Below, piece by piece: positions 8,725 to 16,731 of a stretch of DNA of 64,000 bases. Numbering within the stretch: the stretch's first letter is position 1; each line of letters opens with the position of its first letter. The position numbers and the translations under genes were made by a program. Below the pieces are notes generated by a model. The model searched no databases, had not been told where the DNA came from, and saw only the letters and a list, made by a program, of their open reading frames with translations. Source of the stretch: Bog-473 sp963836605 (lineage in GTDB: Bacteria > Actinomycetota > Acidimicrobiia > Acidimicrobiales > RAAP-2); assembly GCA_963836605.1 (NCBI GenBank), contig CAWIKB010000008.1, positions 385,124 through 449,123 on the forward strand, in the 5' to 3' direction.

Positions 8725-8752
8725 GAGCCTCCACGAAACCCAGGGCGGTTCA
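8725..8752 (-). repeat. Right inverted repeat of the IS3-family element
   Basis: Read on the minus strand it begins TGAACCGCCCTGGGT, identical to the left end over 15 bases and again over GGAGGCTC. Only about three mismatches occur in 28 positions. It borders the truncated IS1595-type transposase. Confidence 0.85.
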
Positions 8753-8763
8753 ATGCCGACTGC

Positions 8764-9726
8764 TTGGACTACCTGGAGTGGCTGCGTTGGCCGGCCGGGT
8801 TCGTGTGCCCGGACTGCGGATACCCCGGTGGTTGGCGACTGGGCGACGGACGGATCCGATGCGCGCTCTGCCGCTCGGCTACCTCGGTCACGGCGGGCAC
8901 CATCTTCGACCGGACCCGCACACCGCTGACGGTGTGGTTCACCGCCTGCTGGCTGTTCTCCACCCAAAAGGACGGCCTCTCGGCGCAGAGCCTGCAGCGG
9001 GTACTCGAGATCAGCTCGTACCAGACGGCTTGGGCGATGCTGCACCGTCTGCGATCAGTGCTGGTGCGACCGGGGCGAGAGCGGCTCAGCGGCACGGTCG
9101 AGGTCGACGAGACGTTCATCGGCGGCGAGGAGCGGGGGTTGAGGGGTGGGCGAGCCAGAGGCAAGAAGTCCCTGGTTGATGTGGCCGTAGAGGTCCACGA
9201 GCCCAAGGGCATCGGCAGGTGCAGGATGGCCATCCTCGAAGACGCATCCGCCGACTCGCTGCACCCCTTCGTCGCCGCTCATGTCGAGCCGGGGGCCACC
9301 GTCATCACCGACGCCTGGCAGGGCTACAGCGGCCTCGACGAGCTCGGCTACGTCCGTGACCGACGCAGCCAGCGTGCGGCGCGGCTCCGCGGCGAAGATC
9401 CGAGCGGACTGCTGCCCGGCGTGCATCGGGTTGCGTCTTTGGCCAAACGGTGGCTGCTGGGCACCCACCAGGGCTCGGTCGACAGCGCCCACCTACAGAG
9501 CTACCTCGACGAGTTCGTGTTCCGTTTCAACCGGCGGACCTCGCGCAGCCGGGGCCTCGTCTTCCACCGCGTTCTCGAACTCGCCGTTGGCCACGAACCC
9601 GTCCGCTACCACGACCTCATCGTCAACCCACAGTCCAAGGAGCACCCTCCCGCTGGGCGAGCCGGCTGGGGTCACCCGCGCACCCTCGAGCGCTCGCCGG
9701 CCAACCGCCCGTGGCGAGCAGCCTGA
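8764..9726 (+). CDS. IS1595-family transposase, 5' end cut by the IS3 element
   Basis: About 320 residues. The N-terminal zinc ribbon has C-P-D-C near residue 18 and a partner C-A-L-C near 38. The ISXO2-like DDE domain follows, with V-D-E-T-F-I-G-G (first Asp) near 118 and V-I-T-D-A-W-Q-G-Y (second Asp) near 180, then V-D-S-A-H-L-Q-S-Y-L-D-E-F-V-F-R-F-N-R-R near the end. In-frame codons F-N-A-D-C continue upstream to the IS3 boundary at 8752 and match the family's usual lead-in, so a few N-terminal residues and the promoter are lost. TTG at 8764 is only a possible restart. Probably non-mobile now. Confidence 0.8.
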   Translation: MDYLEWLRWPAGFVCPDCGYPGGWRLGDGRIRCALCRSATSVTAGTIFDRTRTPLTVWFTACWLFSTQKDGLSAQSLQRVLEISSYQTAWAMLHRLRSVLVRPGRERLSGTVEVDETFIGGEERGLRGGRARGKKSLVDVAVEVHEPKGIGRCRMAILEDASADSLHPFVAAHVEPGATVITDAWQGYSGLDELGYVRDRRSQRAARLRGEDPSGLLPGVHRVASLAKRWLLGTHQGSVDSAHLQSYLDEFVFRFNRRTSRSRGLVFHRVLELAVGHEPVRYHDLIVNPQSKEHPPAGRAGWGHPRTLERSPANRPWRAA

Positions 9727-10117
9727 CCTTTGCAGGTCCGGTCAAGTGGATACCCCGTAGAGGCCTTATCGGCGACCCCGTCGGCTCTGAGAATATGAGA
9801 GAGTTCACTCGCCTTTGATGTTGGCCTCCAGTGCGTCAAGACGATCAGCCAGATCTTTCAGACCGCCTTCGGGATGAGTTTCAAGCCGGTCGAGGATTCC
9901 ACTGCGTCCTCAGTGGGCGAGCCTACGCGGGGGAGTCGGGACCGGCTTCCAGCGGGCCAAGGGTCTACGCCAAAGCGAAGCGGCCGACCGGCGGTTTCGG
10001 GCTGTAATCAATCGCTGACCCCGCGCTCGAAGATCAACCGGGTTCGGTCGTTGGTCAACTTCTGGGCGGCGCCCAAGCTTCCACAGCGGAGTCCTACAGG
10101 TCGGCAGGTAGGTCCAG
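9727..10117. other. Flank of the IS1595 copy with a possible gene remnant
   Basis: About 390 bases. Just after the transposase, GGTCCGGTCAAGTGGATACC (from 9739) resembles the end of IS1595-type elements, but the matching left end is missing. On the minus strand, roughly 9900 down to 9805, a short frame (I-L-D-R-L-E-T-H-P-E-G-G-L, then L-A-D-R-L-D-A-L-E) ends at a stop and looks like the tail of a lost protein. Nothing else seen. Confidence 0.35.
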
Positions 10118-10450
10118 CTACGGGTCGGGCCAAACCTCCCGACCCCGCAGCCACTCTCTCGCCTTGGCCAGGTGGCCCTCCAGTGCCGCCTTGATCATCT
10201 CGAGCCCGCAGCGGCCTTCCGGACTCAGGTCCGTGATGAGTAGGTCAGCCTCAATTCTCGCGAGCCGTGACCCTTCAGTTGCGATGTGGCGGTGCAACTC
10301 GGCCGCCTGGTCCCTCGGACTGAGGCTCTGGAACTGGAGGCCAAGATCGTCACTAAGGGCCCAGGGGTTCCCGTCGTCGAGCGCCTCAACTTCGGCCAGG
10401 GTCAGGTCTCCCACCTGCTTATGCCCTCCACATCGTCCATTTTCCTTCAT
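10118..10450 (-). CDS. Hypothetical protein, helical and acidic
   Basis: A 110-residue protein that I do not recognise. After a variable start it contains L-T-L-A-E-V-E-A-L-D-D-G-N-P-W, L-S-P-R-D-Q-A-A-E-L-H-R-H and a long amphipathic helix ending L-R-G-R-E-V-W. Composition is typical of a real cytoplasmic protein. A GTG at 10414 with GGAGG upstream is an alternative start that removes the first 12 Gly/Cys-containing residues. No linked genes give a clue to function. Confidence 0.55.
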   Translation of the reverse strand: MKENGRCGGHKQVGDLTLAEVEALDDGNPWALSDDLGLQFQSLSPRDQAAELHRHIATEGSRLARIEADLLITDLSPEGRCGLEMIKAALEGHLAKAREWLRGREVWPDP

Positions 10451-10773
10451 GCGGCGCTCCGAGAAGTCGACCCTGGCCGTGCCTCATGGGGTTCGGAGCC
10501 GCTGGACCCGGCGGATTACCTTTGGCGCCGTCACGCAACAGATCAGCACCATCATCGCCCAGCTCATATGAATCCTGAACACCCAGCGGTGAAATCCCAG
10601 GCTCCGGCACTTGGGAACTTGTCCCCAGGTATTGGACCTCGCTGAGACAGTGCAGGCGCAGGCTTCAGCCTGGGGCTTACACGAACACTCAGGCTCCCAC
10701 CCAGTTCGGTACTTCCACCGGCCTGGCCAGGTCACTGGCTCCCTGCAGTGTCCGGCCTCTCATCACGAACGGC
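10451..10773. other. Intergenic stretch, nothing recognised
   Basis: About 320 bases between a hypothetical gene and the 3' end of the cupredoxin operon. No coding, repeat or clear terminator signal was identified. Confidence 0.4.
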
Positions 10774-11151
10774 TCAAGAGACTTTGATCGTCCCCATCAT
10801 GTACTGGTGGATATTGCAGATGTACTGGTAGGTACCAGCTTTCGTGGGTGCCCTAAAAGTCTTGGTCTGCATGTGGGAGATGTCGCCCGTGTTGAACCCG
10901 CCCGGGCCCGATGCCGTCAACGTGTGGGTTGCCGTATCCCTATTGGTGACGCTGATGGTGGCTCCGGGCTTGACCGTCAGATTCATTGGACTGAACATGA
11001 AGTTCGAGATGGTGATGGACGTCGCCGACGAGGAGCCCGATGAGACCGACGAACCCGGTGCGGCGGACCCTCCACCGCCCCCAAAAGCGACGACCAGCAC
11101 GGCGCCAGCCAACACCAGGACGCCCAACCCGACTCTTACTCGTCGCAGCAT
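10774..11151 (-). CDS. Exported cupredoxin (plastocyanin-like copper protein)
   Basis: A 125-residue protein with a Sec-type signal peptide (residues 1 to about 30: L-R-R-V-R-V-G then a hydrophobic core) and a Ser/Gly-rich linker. The mature domain is a type-1 copper fold: F-M-F-S-P-M-N-L-T-V-K-P-G, then the first ligand His in T-A-T-H-T-L-T-A, then Y-I-C-N-I-H-Q-Y-M-M supplying Cys, His and Met. It likely shuttles electrons outside the membrane. It is the last gene of a three-gene minus-strand operon, starting 5 bases after the second ferritin-like gene ends, which suggests copper-linked redox work with those proteins. Confidence 0.85.
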   Translation of the reverse strand: MLRRVRVGLGVLVLAGAVLVVAFGGGGGSAAPGSSVSSGSSSATSITISNFMFSPMNLTVKPGATISVTNRDTATHTLTASGPGGFNTGDISHMQTKTFRAPTKAGTYQYICNIHQYMMGTIKVS

Positions 11152-11156
11152 GCTGT

Positions 11157-11993
11157 TTACAACGCTTGGCTGGTCGGGTTGAAGGCCAGGGGGGTACCCG
11201 ACGACGTTTGGGCTCCGGGGTACTCACCGAGCACGTAGTAGAGGATGGCAATGTGCTGCATCTCCACCGGCTGAATGGATGACGAGAGCCCGATCGCAGC
11301 CGAACTCTTCAACATGGACGTCTCGGCCTGGTAGGTCTGGGCGGCGACGGTTTCCAAGGTGAGGGCCAACTGGGCCAGCCCGGTGATGTTGGTGACCTTG
11401 GCGAAGTCCGCCTGAATCGTCGGCGTCAGTGGCGGATATGTCACCGTCACCTTCTTCTTGCCCGCACCGGCCAACACGCCGTTCCAGGCCGCCGCGTGCT
11501 GGGTATGTTGACCCTTGACGGTGGTGGCGAACTGAGCCACCGCGGGAGGCACCGGGCCCAACTTTCCAGCTGTCGCTGCCGTGAGGCCGGCCGTGTAGGC
11601 AAACACGGCCAAGTTCTCGAGACTGGCCGCAACCGCGGCCACGGCCAGATCACCTTTGAGGTTCGCCGGTGGGAAGGCAGCCGCAGAGAAAGGGGACTCC
11701 GTGTTCTCCGACCTTGTAGCCCTGGTGGCCGCCGCGGCCAGTGTTGGGGTGGCGCCAACGGCAAGGAGCGCAGCACCCCCAGCGAAGGCTGCGCCGGTGC
11801 CAATCAGAAACCTCCGACGACTGTTCGTCGTGGGCAAGGGGGCCTCACCCATGCGCTCGATCATTTCGGACACTCCGGCCTCCATGGCCGACATGCCAAC
11901 ATCGTGGTGAAGTTGGTCGAGGTCACTGGTCATCGCAACCAGCTCAGACTCGGTGCCGGCAAAGCTCTTTGTGGACTTGGATTTCTTACTCAC
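11157..11993 (-). CDS. Tat-exported ferritin-like domain protein (Ferritin_2)
   Basis: A 278-residue protein. Residues about 58-85 form a twin-arginine-type signal (S-R-R-R-F-L-I-G-T-G-A-A-F-A-G-G), preceded by an unusually long hydrophilic leader of about 57 residues. The exported part is a ferritin-like helical bundle (PF13668): A-S-L-E-N-L-A-V-F-A-Y near 127, Q-H-T-Q-H near 164, L-E-T-V-A-A-Q-T-Y near 218, and Q-P-V-E-M-Q-H near 247. These Glu/His pairs could hold a dinuclear metal site. It overlaps the upstream ferritin-like gene by 4 bases. Tat genes lie 2-4 kb away. Confidence 0.85.
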   Translation of the reverse strand: MSKKSKSTKSFAGTESELVAMTSDLDQLHHDVGMSAMEAGVSEMIERMGEAPLPTTNSRRRFLIGTGAAFAGGAALLAVGATPTLAAAATRATRSENTESPFSAAAFPPANLKGDLAVAAVAASLENLAVFAYTAGLTAATAGKLGPVPPAVAQFATTVKGQHTQHAAAWNGVLAGAGKKKVTVTYPPLTPTIQADFAKVTNITGLAQLALTLETVAAQTYQAETSMLKSSAAIGLSSSIQPVEMQHIAILYYVLGEYPGAQTSSGTPLAFNPTSQAL

Positions 11994-12850
11994 TTAACGG
12001 CTCCTTGGTTGGCCGGGGCGGCCTGGTTGGTCTTGTAAAAGGCATTGGGGAAGCCGACACTGCCGGCCGCGGCGGGCAGCATGGCGGCGGTTCCGGGGGC
12101 GAGGGAGATGAGCTGCGGCGCCCCAGCCTCCAAGAGAGCCTGGACCGCCAGCAGCACGCTGGCGTGCTGGGCCTCAATCCCCATGATGGAGGCGAACAGA
12201 GCCTTGTTCTTGTTTGACTTGGCCAGCACGGTGTCTTTGACGTACGTCTCGGCCGCGATGTTCTCGAGCTCGAGCGCCAGCGCCACTACTTGCAGCGCTC
12301 CGGCCGAGGGGGTAGCGGCCGTGATGGACTTGACCGCCTTGTTGACCACAGGGACAAAGGCGGGATCGGACCCGTTCTGGGCCTTCCCGCCCAACTGCTT
12401 GACCGCGGCCGAAAAGGCGTCATCATGCTGCACGTGTTGGCCCATAGTGACCTGGCAGAACTTCGTCACCACCGGGTTGGCCGAAGATCCTCCGATGTAG
12501 GGCAGCGTGAGGGCCGTCTTGTAGGTGGAAATGGCCAGATTTTCAATTGAGTTGGCGGTCTGGAGGATCTGCACGTCGCTCGAGCTCGAGGCGAAGGCCG
12601 GCGAGGCGAGCAGACCGACCAGAGCCGCACCGCCGGCCGCGCCCAACAGCGTGGTCGCGCCAAGGCTGGCGCGCAGCCGGTCCTGGTGCTCGACGTGGAA
12701 CGCCTGGTTCGAGATCACGTCGTCGTGATCAGATGAATGACTCACCTCGACTAACTCGTCGAGTGCTTCATGGGTCGGCCGCAGGGCATCGGCCTGCAGG
12801 TCTTGGGATTCTTCGAGCAACTCGTTGAGTGCTCTCGGATCTGACGGCAT
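11990..12850 (-). CDS. Exported ferritin-like domain protein (Ferritin_2 paralogue)
   Basis: A 286-residue paralogue of the following gene and first of the operon. Its leader is about 60 residues long and acidic, followed by a hydrophobic segment (L-G-A-A-G-G-A-A-L-V-G-L-L) that could be a signal or anchor, but it lacks a clear R-R pair. The helical domain has N-S-I-E-N-L-A-I-S-T-Y near 115, G-Q-H-V-Q-H near 151, L-E-L-E-N-I-A-A-E-T-Y near 209, and I-E-A-Q-H near 241. A strong AGGAGGT ribosome site lies 6 bases before the ATG, the best in this region. It may travel with its Tat-bearing partner. Confidence 0.85.
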   Translation of the reverse strand: MPSDPRALNELLEESQDLQADALRPTHEALDELVEVSHSSDHDDVISNQAFHVEHQDRLRASLGATTLLGAAGGAALVGLLASPAFASSSSDVQILQTANSIENLAISTYKTALTLPYIGGSSANPVVTKFCQVTMGQHVQHDDAFSAAVKQLGGKAQNGSDPAFVPVVNKAVKSITAATPSAGALQVVALALELENIAAETYVKDTVLAKSNKNKALFASIMGIEAQHASVLLAVQALLEAGAPQLISLAPGTAAMLPAAAGSVGFPNAFYKTNQAAPANQGAVK

Positions 12851-13538
12851 TGCGTACCTCCTGATTTGGTAACTGCATCAACCGTTCGGAGACATCCGAC
12901 GTTCGGATGTCAGCGATATGACATCTCGGCGACCACCGCTCGGCGCGAGAGCCTCGAGACGGCACCATCGAGTAGATGCAATCCGCCTTGCCCGGGGAGT
13001 CGGTCCGCCCGGCGGTCGATGCGCTCTGCCATCGCGTGGCCCTTGGCTCCCTGAAATAGATAGCGCACCAGGAATCGCACTTCATCCTTGGCATGACGCC
13101 GGCACCGGCCGGGCGCCAAAAGGGCTTCGGGGCGAAGTGTGTGAGCCCTTGTGCCTTCTCACATTCTCCTTCCAGGCGAGGACGCGCCTCGGAGGAAATG
13201 AAGTCAATAGGGCACCCTTTTTGCGTCACGCTTCGCTTCAAAAGCTCCTGAGAGTGGAGTGTCCACACGCATCGGCCCCAACCGGCTGTACCACCTATCC
13301 CTTCGAAGACCCAGCAGGGATAGTCCAATAGCCCTATTGAGATGCTGAACGGTGAGATTCACCGAGGGAAGTAGGTTCCGTTTGGGGGGCGACCTGACTC
13401 TCCGAAATCGGGTTCGTCCGATGATCGTGTTCACGATGAGGCGCTGATGTGCTCGCCTGCAGTCCGCAGGTACAAGAGTCAGGCGACCGGAGCTGGGACT
13501 GCGCCCCCAATGGAAGGAGACAACGCAGGCCCAGCTCG
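12851..13538. other. Long intergenic region upstream of the ferritin-like operon
   Basis: About 690 bases with several open frames on both strands, none with recognisable domains or a good ribosome site. It holds the promoter of the ferritin-like/cupredoxin operon near its left end. No repeat or RNA gene was recognised. Confidence 0.4.
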
Positions 13539-14015
13539 CTAGACGCCCGACGACGGAACTCGGGTGGGGGTAGCACCGGTTCTCGTCGCGTTGGTTGACC
13601 GGGTGAGGCATAACGCCCCGGCGATGGTCAAGACAAGGACGGTGGCGAGCTCGATGGCGAAGGCCTGATGGGCGAAAGGGGCAGCCCACGAGTCCTTGAA
13701 TCCGAAGAGCCCGAATTGAATGGAAGCGAAAAAGCCGATCATGGTCGAGATCGCGAAGCCGATGCCCATGAGGGCAACCCAGACCCGGCAGACAATGATG
13801 ATGAGCAGTCCGACTAAAAGTCCGGCAATGGACTGAAGCAGGAAAAGGGGTCCGATGACTGAAATGTGGCGGTAGCCCAAACTCTGCCAGAGGTGAAAGT
13901 GGATGTAGGTTGACCACACGACGAGGAGTCCTCCAGCCATGAACGCCAAGGTCGCGGTCAGCCCTGTCGGCTTGGGTAGCCCCTCTGGTCCATATCCCAG
14001 CTGATCCAACTTCAT
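13539..14015 (-). CDS. Four-helix membrane protein, unknown function
   Basis: About 158 residues with four hydrophobic segments, starting roughly at residues 20, 55, 85 and 118. A short charged loop F-G-F-K-D-S-W lies between helices three and four. I chose the start at 14015 (M-K-L-D-Q-L-G-Y), which places the first membrane segment at a normal distance; an upstream in-frame start at 14084 adds 23 unlike residues. The family is not recognised. It lies 145 bases downstream of tatC on the same strand and might share its transcript. Confidence 0.6.
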   Translation of the reverse strand: MKLDQLGYGPEGLPKPTGLTATLAFMAGGLLVVWSTYIHFHLWQSLGYRHISVIGPLFLLQSIAGLLVGLLIIIVCRVWVALMGIGFAISTMIGFFASIQFGLFGFKDSWAAPFAHQAFAIELATVLVLTIAGALCLTRSTNATRTGATPTRVPSSGV

Positions 14016-14160
14016 GTCACCTGTTCGTTGCCAAATGCTCGCTGGATGCATTTCTTGGCTTGTAGACGATCGAGTCCGAGCCAAGGAGCATTCGCGGGAG
14101 CTCGCGAGTAGCTGAAGGGGCCGAGATGGTTATTGGTAGGCATAGACCGAGAGCACCGAA

Positions 14161-14964
14161 TCAACGACCGAGCACCTTCCCAATGCCAATGGAGATGAAG
14201 TAGAAGAGCACAAGCGGCAGGGCCAACGCGAGCATTGAGAACGGATCCGAACTGGGCGTCGCCACTGCCGCTACCACGGTGATGATGATGATGGCCCATC
14301 GCCACGAACGCAGGAGACCGGCTGGCGTGACCACTCGGGCCAGTTCCAACGAGACGAGCAGCACGGGAAACTGAAAGGTCAGACCGAAGAGGGTCATCAT
14401 CAAAAGAATCAAGCCCAGGTAGGGAATGGGATCGTAGATAGCCTGAAGGTTGGGACCGCCGACCGACTTCAGGAATCCCAGAGCGTGGGGCAGGGTTATA
14501 TAGGCGGTCGCTGCGCCAGCCAAGAAAAGCACGATCGAAGTCCCGACGAAGGGGAGGGCATACTTACGCTCCTTTGACTCGAGCCCAGGGGTGATGAAGC
14601 GCCACAGCTGAAAGAGAATTACTGGAGATGCCATCACCAATCCACCGAACAGGGCGATCTTGACGCGCAGCGCCAAACCATCGAGGGGCGAGGTAACAAA
14701 GAGATCGCAGGTCGAGCCCGACTTGGTGATGAGCGACCCGCCCGAGCCAGCATGCCGGCGCGCGGCGACGGCGTCAACGTTACATAGAGGCCGGATGAGA
14801 AAGTGGAGAATCGGCTCGTAGGCGATCACGGCCACCAACGTCGTAAGGGTCAAAGCGATGACACAGATCACTATGCGACGTCTGATCTCACCCAGGTGCT
14901 GATGCAAGCTCATAGAGTCAGCCGACGGCTTTTCCCTGTGGCTGAGCTGTAGGAGCGTGGTCAT
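14161..14964 (-). CDS. tatC: Twin-arginine translocase subunit TatC
   Basis: A 267-residue polytopic membrane protein with six hydrophobic segments. TatC signatures are visible: M-S-L-H-Q-H-L-G-E-I-R-R-R-I near residue 18 (cytoplasmic signal-recognition site), W-R-F-I-T-P-G-L-E-S-K-E-R-K-Y near 120, and F-G-L-T-F-Q-F-P-V near 196. It binds twin-arginine signal peptides and forms the core of the Tat export channel. It follows tatB by 15 bases. A Cys-bearing insert after the first helix is longer than in many homologues. The Tat-signal ferritin-like protein nearby is a likely client. Confidence 0.92.
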   Translation of the reverse strand: MTTLLQLSHREKPSADSMSLHQHLGEIRRRIVICVIALTLTTLVAVIAYEPILHFLIRPLCNVDAVAARRHAGSGGSLITKSGSTCDLFVTSPLDGLALRVKIALFGGLVMASPVILFQLWRFITPGLESKERKYALPFVGTSIVLFLAGAATAYITLPHALGFLKSVGGPNLQAIYDPIPYLGLILLMMTLFGLTFQFPVLLVSLELARVVTPAGLLRSWRWAIIIITVVAAVATPSSDPFSMLALALPLVLFYFISIGIGKVLGR

Positions 14965-14979
14965 TGATTCCGTGTCTGA

Positions 14980-15417
14980 TCAGTTGAGGCTGGCGTCGCC
15001 CAAGGGGACCTCAGGATCTGGGAGCACCGTCGAAGGATCAGATGCGAGCGCGGATGCGTCCGCGGGGGATCGCTGTGGTGAGGAGCCGGAATCGGCTTCG
15101 ACGCGCTGACCGACGGCATCCCAGACATGTGCCAGTTCGGAGGGCTCGTCGCTAGTATCACCCGGCGACAAATTCGAAAGGTGGTTCAAGAGGGCGGTGG
15201 GAGATTTGGCCACCTGGGCGATGTCGCTGACGGAGGGGAAATCAGGAATATTGCTTCGGATCTCTGTTTCCATTCGACCACGGAAGTCGTTGAACGAACG
15301 CCAGGTACCACCGACTTGACGTGCCACCCTGGGCAGCTTGTCGGGACCGAGCACCATGATGGCTACGACGCCAATGATCAGCAGTTTCCCCGGATCGAGA
15401 TTAAACACCCGTCTCAA
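14980..15417 (-). CDS. tatB: Sec-independent translocase subunit TatB-like
   Basis: A 145-residue protein with one N-terminal membrane helix (residues about 8-24, K-L-L-I-I-G-V-V-A-I-M-V), followed by the hallmark G-P-D-K-L-P-R-V-A-R-Q-V-G and an amphipathic helix. The long Ser/Pro/Asp-rich C-terminal tail is typical of actinobacterial TatB. It is likely to form the substrate-receptor complex with TatC, encoded 15 bases downstream. Assignment to TatB rather than TatA rests on length and the tatC linkage. Confidence 0.85.
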   Translation of the reverse strand: MRRVFNLDPGKLLIIGVVAIMVLGPDKLPRVARQVGGTWRSFNDFRGRMETEIRSNIPDFPSVSDIAQVAKSPTALLNHLSNLSPGDTSDEPSELAHVWDAVGQRVEADSGSSPQRSPADASALASDPSTVLPDPEVPLGDASLN

Positions 15418-15709
15418 TCACCTTTCGAAGGATTTCGGCAGTCCGACAGACAGATGGACATCCAAGTGGACCTTGGTTCGGGCTGCTTCATTGGACGGTT
15501 GGGTAGCGGAGGTTCGCGAGAGGTAGCACCGGTCTATTCGATCTGAACCCGGATCCGGATGACGTGCCATCCCTTTTGGACATCCGGGCGTACCGCTAAC
15601 TTCGAATAGTCGACGTACCCATGAGAGCGAGTGGCGTCAGATGCCTTTGTGTTCGAGTGGGATTTGCGCCGTTCACGACGCCACATGAACCAAACTGAAG
15701 GAGATCCGC

Positions 15710-15928
15710 ATGGTTGGTGAGATTTTTGGTGTTGATGCGATCATCGTGGTGATCGTTCTCGCGGCTGTCCTTTTCGGGGGAGCGGCTATTCCAAAGTTGG
15801 CCCGGAACCTGGGGTCTGCTAAAAACGAATTCGAAAAGGGTCTCGATGCAGGCAAGAAGGCATCGGCTCCCGCCCCGGTCGCGGTGGCCAACGCAACGCC
15901 GGACTCCTCCGGACAGTCTACGAGCTGA
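15710..15928 (+). CDS. tatA: Sec-independent translocase subunit TatA
   Basis: A 72-residue protein with a single hydrophobic helix (residues about 9-27) followed by F-G-G-A-A-I-P-K-L-A-R-N-L-G and an amphipathic helix, then an Ala/Pro-rich tail. This is the TatA pore-forming component. A strong AAGGAGAT ribosome site precedes the ATG. It is divergent from tatB-tatC across a gap of about 290 bases, so the Tat genes form a split divergent pair instead of the common tatABC operon. Confidence 0.9.
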   Translation: MVGEIFGVDAIIVVIVLAAVLFGGAAIPKLARNLGSAKNEFEKGLDAGKKASAPAPVAVANATPDSSGQSTS

Positions 15929-16155
15929 TTAGGCCCACCTTGAGGTTACGGGTTCACCGTGGATCTTTGGCCCCAAGAGCTCAGCGACCCGGCATCTGCA
16001 CAGCTCGAGAAGCGGCCGGACGTTCTCATGCCCTCCGAGCGTTCGGTGTTTCTTGCAGGCGGTTGAGTTCGCAGCAGCCGTTGTTGACGCGCTCTCGCCC
16101 CGGACGTGCTGCAACGGAACATCCAAAGTCCGCTGCCGTTCCGAAGTAGACGTAC

Positions 16156-16731
16156 ATGCAAGATATCTGCGATGTCAGCGACGCCCAGCTTGTTACCTCC
16201 ATTGCCCGTTACAGCGAAGTAGCCCTGGCCGAGGTCTATCGGAGACACGGTGGTGCGGTCTACGGGCTGGCGCGACGGGTGCTCAGGAACGAGGCCGAAG
16301 CGCAAGATGTCACCCAAGATGTGTTCTTGCACCTCTGGAATCAACCCGATCGTTTTGACGCGACCCGGGGATCCCTGCGCTCGTTTCTCTTGACCCAATC
16401 TCACGGCAAGGCCGTCGACACGGTCCGATCGCTCAATGCGCGTCGACTTCGTGAGACAAGCGACGCGCAACGCACGGCGTCCCTCACCTACGACATTCAT
16501 CGCGAGGCGTGGGACCTGGCGCTGTCAGATCATGTGGCGCATGCGCTCGGCGATCTTCCAGATGAGGAACGCCGTGTCATCGAGCTGGCGTATTTTGAGG
16601 GACACACCTACGTCGAGGTGGCCCAACTATTGGATCAGCCAGAAGGCACGGTGAAGAGCCGGATACGCAACGGGATGCGACGTATGCGGTCGAGTCTGGC
16701 TGACGCGGGCATTCGAGGAGTCGACGCATAG
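16156..16731 (+). CDS. ECF sigma factor (SigK/SigL-like), first copy
   Basis: A 191-residue extracytoplasmic-function RNA polymerase sigma factor. Region 2 spans about residues 20-90 (A-E-V-Y-R-R-H, A-E-A-Q-D-V-T-Q-D-V-F-L, F-D-A-T-R-G-S-L-R-S-F-L). Region 4 spans about 130-185 with the helix-turn-helix L-P-D-E-E-R-R-V-I-E-L-A-Y and G-H-T-Y-V-E-V-A, then P-E-G-T-V-K-S-R-I-R. Its stop overlaps the GTG start of an anti-sigma gene, the usual pairing. No good ribosome site precedes the ATG. An inverted repeat (CGGAAC at 16115, GTTCCG at 16138) upstream could be a control site. Confidence 0.9.
   Translation: MQDICDVSDAQLVTSIARYSEVALAEVYRRHGGAVYGLARRVLRNEAEAQDVTQDVFLHLWNQPDRFDATRGSLRSFLLTQSHGKAVDTVRSLNARRLRETSDAQRTASLTYDIHREAWDLALSDHVAHALGDLPDEERRVIELAYFEGHTYVEVAQLLDQPEGTVKSRIRNGMRRMRSSLADAGIRGVDA

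Larger units (their letters stand above)
7441..8752 (-). mobile_element. IS3-family insertion sequence (1312 bp)
   Basis: A complete element bounded by imperfect inverted repeats and holding orfA and orfB on the minus strand. The outer 15 bases of the two ends are exact inverted copies (left 7441-7455, right 8738-8752), and the match resumes in the inner part as GGAGGCTC. Size and gene order fit IS3. The flanking bases (GAG on the left, ATG on the right) do not form a target duplication, so one side may have been rearranged. The right end abuts codons of an IS1595-type transposase, so the element sits in or against that gene. Confidence 0.85.

Noticed and set aside
9739..9758. A defined right end of the IS1595 element
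   Set aside because: The sequence resembles such ends, but with the left end missing there is no inverted partner to confirm it.
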